DNA of 6,375 nt. Origin: Candidatus Bathyarchaeota archaeon. GTDB lineage: Archaea; Thermoproteota; Bathyarchaeia; TCS64. Numbering within the stretch: position 1 is the first letter of the stretch; each line of letters opens with the position of its first letter. Where the stretch lies: the NCBI GenBank assembly GCA_030613835.1, contig JAUWLH010000091.1, forward strand, positions 1-6,375, given 5' to 3'. A model generated the notes under the pieces. That model made no database searches and was not told the DNA's origin. It worked only from the letters and a program-made list of their open reading frames with translations. Position numbers and translations under genes: made by a program. This document shows positions 4,658 through 6,375 of this stretch, piece after piece.

Positions 4658-6001
4658 ATGGACGCCCTCATATTCACTAACGCCAGGATACTGACCGAAA
4701 AAGGGATAATCGAGGGCAACTTGGCGGTCAAGGACGGAAAGATAGCGGCCTTCGGAACGGAATCAGGGTGGGATGCGAAAAGAATTGTTGATATCGGGGG
4801 AAAGCTCATCGCCCCCGGACTGGTAGACCTCCATGTCCACTTCAGGGAGCCTGGTTTCACCCATAAGGAGGACTTTTTCACGGGCACAAGAGCCGCGGCC
4901 GCGGGTGGAGTCACAACTGTCGTTGATGAGCCCAACAACAGCCCCGTGACCAAAAGTCTTGAGACCATCAAGGGCAAGAGGAGGATCATCGAGGGCAAGG
5001 CGTATGTTGATTATACGCTTCAGATGGCGGTCTACGCAGACGGACTGGACGAGATAAGGAAGGCACGTGAGGCGGGGATCACCGCTTTCCCGGTATTCGA
5101 CGAGCTAGGGGATGTGCCAACAGGAATGGAGGACACTGGGGTCCTCTACGAGGCGTTGAGGAGGATCAAAGAGGTGAATGGCCTCGCGTTGCTCAACTGC
5201 AGGGAGTCCGATCTCGTCATCAAGACGATGAACGGGCTCAAGGAATCAGGGAGGAACACGCTCTCAGACTACATGAACCACTTCCCCCATGTCGCGGAGT
5301 CCCTAGGCGGGGCGAAACGGATACTCCTCGCCCACGATGTCGGCGTGAGGGCCCACTTCAGGGAGGTATCAACGGCCGAGACCATCCAGATGATCAGGTC
5401 GATGAAGGGTTACACTGGCAACATAACCGCGGAGGTCAGACCCGACCACCTGTTCCTCAACCACAAGAACACGAAAGACCTGGGGCCATACGCGCAGCAG
5501 TGGACACCCGTGAGGACAAAGGCAGACTCTGATGCCCTCTGGGAAGCGTTGAACGATGGAACCATCAACGTCATCGCCAGCGACCACGCGACCCATACGG
5601 AGGAGGAAAAGAAAAAAGGAGTGTACAACATCTGGAAGTCCCCACCCGGGCTACCTGCTATCGAGTCCATGCTACCACTACTGCTGACAGCGGTGAACAA
5701 AGGCAGGCTCAGACTGGAACGCCTCTTCGAGTGCGCATCAACCAACCCCGCGAAGGTCCTTGGGCTATACCCGAGGAAGGGAGCCATCAGGGTGGGGTCG
5801 GACGCCGACCTTGTGGTCATTGACTTGAAGAAAGAGTCGGTGATCAGGAGCGAGGACTCCAAGGCCAAGACCCACTGGACACCGTATGAGGGCTGGAAGG
5901 TGAAGGGCATCCCCGTTGCCACCTACGTCAGAGGCATCGAGACGTACACCGACGGGGAGATAACAGGGGAGCCCGGCCAGGGACGGTTCCTTGACCTCTA
6001 A
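4658..6001 (+). CDS. Dihydroorotase-family amidohydrolase with an altered metal centre
   Basis: A 447-residue cyclic amidohydrolase. True dihydroorotase closes carbamoyl-aspartate to dihydroorotate in pyrimidine synthesis. Dihydroorotase signatures are clear: beta-sandwich N-terminus; 'LHVHFREPG' (58-66) with metal ligands H59 and H61 and substrate Arg63; 'AAAAGGVTTV' (79-88); 'PNNSP' (92-96) with the substrate Asn93; 'ITAEVRPDHLFL' (256-267); 'TPVRT' (283-287); 'ASDHATH' (307-313) with metal Asp309; and C-terminal 'NPAKVLGLYPRKG' plus 'TPYEGW'. The metal site is otherwise unusual: the carboxylated Lys position of 'FKVF' is P145, the 'HAE' histidine is N180, the next metal His is E236, and the first His of 'PHHL' is D263. 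It may therefore bind one metal, act on another substrate, or be inactive in catalysis, like known pseudo-dihydroorotases. The ATG start follows a TATA box closely and lacks a Shine-Dalgarno. No other pyrimidine genes are adjacent, so pyrC is not assigned. Confidence 0.88.
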   Translation: MDALIFTNARILTEKGIIEGNLAVKDGKIAAFGTESGWDAKRIVDIGGKLIAPGLVDLHVHFREPGFTHKEDFFTGTRAAAAGGVTTVVDEPNNSPVTKSLETIKGKRRIIEGKAYVDYTLQMAVYADGLDEIRKAREAGITAFPVFDELGDVPTGMEDTGVLYEALRRIKEVNGLALLNCRESDLVIKTMNGLKESGRNTLSDYMNHFPHVAESLGGAKRILLAHDVGVRAHFREVSTAETIQMIRSMKGYTGNITAEVRPDHLFLNHKNTKDLGPYAQQWTPVRTKADSDALWEALNDGTINVIASDHATHTEEEKKKGVYNIWKSPPGLPAIESMLPLLLTAVNKGRLRLERLFECASTNPAKVLGLYPRKGAIRVGSDADLVVIDLKKESVIRSEDSKAKTHWTPYEGWKVKGIPVATYVRGIETYTDGEITGEPGQGRFLDL

Positions 6002-6006
6002 CGATA

Positions 6007-6043
6007 CCTATATCAACTCTACCTGTCTCCAAATTCATGGTGA
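6007..6043 (+). promoter_or_regulatory. TATA-like element and Shine-Dalgarno deciding the GYD gene start
   Basis: CCTATATCAA (6007-6016) is TATA-like and predicts a transcription start near 6037. GGTGA (6039-6043) lies 4 nt before the TTG at 6048, the same element and spacing seen before the thiL ATG. Together they support initiation at TTG 6048. An ATG at 6037 is out of frame. Transcription could also continue from the upstream amidohydrolase gene. Confidence 0.55.
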
Positions 6044-6047
6044 AACA

Positions 6048-6332
6048 TTGGCAAAGTACATACTATTGTCTACACTGACATCACAGGGACTGAAAACACT
6101 CAAAACCAATCCAGAGCGCATCAAGGAAGTCAACAAGGAGATCGAGAAGTATGGCGTGAAGGTGCTTGAGCAGCACGCCGTCATGGGCCCCTATGATTTC
6201 GTCAGCATCGTGGAGGCACCGGACAACGACACGGTGTTCAAGATGAGCGTTGACCTGGGCAGCAGGGGGACCGTCAAGATCCTCAGTATGCCCTCCATCA
6301 CGATAGACGCGCTGATAAACTCGCTAAAATAG
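6048..6332 (+). CDS. GYD-domain protein (small alpha/beta, function unknown), TTG start
   Basis: From the TTG at 6048 the product has 94 residues, the normal length of a single GYD-domain protein. It begins 'MAKYILLSTLTSQG', the usual opening of this family, and carries 'NPERIKEVNKEIEKYGVKV' (21-39), the defining turn as 'GPYDFV' (47-52), 'VEAPDN' (55-60) and 'LGSRGTVKI' (70-78). An upstream in-frame ATG at 5991 would add 19 residues, overlap the preceding gene by 11 bp and add sequence unlike the family, so it is rejected. GYD proteins resemble small dimeric ferredoxin-like alpha/beta folds. No reaction is established and no catalytic residues can be named. The gene sits 46 bp after the dihydroorotase-like gene, so co-expression is possible but not shown. 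A T6 tract follows the TAG stop. Confidence 0.9.
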   Translation: MAKYILLSTLTSQGLKTLKTNPERIKEVNKEIEKYGVKVLEQHAVMGPYDFVSIVEAPDNDTVFKMSVDLGSRGTVKILSMPSITIDALINSLK

Positions 6333-6342
6333 ATCCCACCCA

Positions 6343-6348
6343 TTTTTT
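6343..6348 (+). terminator. Oligo-T terminator of the GYD gene
   Basis: A run of six T residues begins 11 bp after the TAG stop (6330-6332), the same distance as for the CoA-transferase terminator. No hairpin precedes it. The 27 bases after it, to the window end, hold no feature I can support. Confidence 0.55.
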
Positions 6349-6375
6349 CAGGGGAGGCTACCTTCGCCCAAAGTA

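Noticed and set aside
5410..5922. Minus-strand open frame of 170 codons inside the dihydroorotase-like gene
   Set aside because: Shadow of the coding frame on the other strand; no domain resemblance and no promoter or ribosome binding site.
6333..6375. Start or end of another gene at the right edge, including a possible minus-strand stop at 6348-6350
   Set aside because: Only about 40 bases are available, several frames are open, and none shows a recognisable sequence.

Overview
The window looks like a piece of an archaeal chromosome from a lineage I cannot name. The evidence is: TATA-box/BRE-like sequences about 25-30 bp upstream of most genes; two genes (the membrane coiled-coil protein and the dihydroorotase-family protein) whose TATA box sits so close to the start codon that the mRNA should be leaderless or nearly so; short oligo-T tracts as terminators; heavy use of AGG for arginine; a tRNA-Thr with U73; and a GYD-domain protein of a type common in archaea. 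Other starts carry a GGTGA or GGAG Shine-Dalgarno element, so both initiation modes seem to coexist. I see no phage, insertion sequence, CRISPR array or toxin-antitoxin module. This is mostly ordinary core-metabolism chromosome with a few unusual proteins.

Left part (1-3047): three minus-strand genes plus one plus-strand tRNA. From right to left these are thiL (thiamine-monophosphate kinase); a single-pass membrane coiled-coil protein of unknown function with its own promoter; tRNA-Asn(GTT), which faces the membrane protein gene head-on with one base between them; and a fold-type II PLP enzyme of the threonine/serine ammonia-lyase family that runs off the left edge. A 225-bp AT-rich divergent region (3048-3272) separates thiL from the rightward genes. 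It holds promoters for both sides and a long imperfect inverted repeat.

Right part (3273-6375): all plus strand. The genes are a complete class III (CaiB/BaiF) CoA-transferase; tRNA-Thr(CGT), whose promoter overlaps the CoA-transferase terminator; a dihydroorotase-like amidohydrolase that keeps the HxH motif and the substrate Arg/Asn but has lost the bridging lysine and two metal histidines; and a 94-residue GYD-domain protein that probably starts at TTG.

Most genes appear to have their own promoter, so little operon logic can be read. The one possible transcription unit is the dihydroorotase-like gene with the GYD gene 46 bp downstream, but a TATA-like sequence in that gap allows separate transcription. 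The items most worth a second look are the altered metal centre of the dihydroorotase homologue, the altered cofactor-binding motifs of the PLP enzyme, and the glycine-zipper coiled-coil membrane protein.
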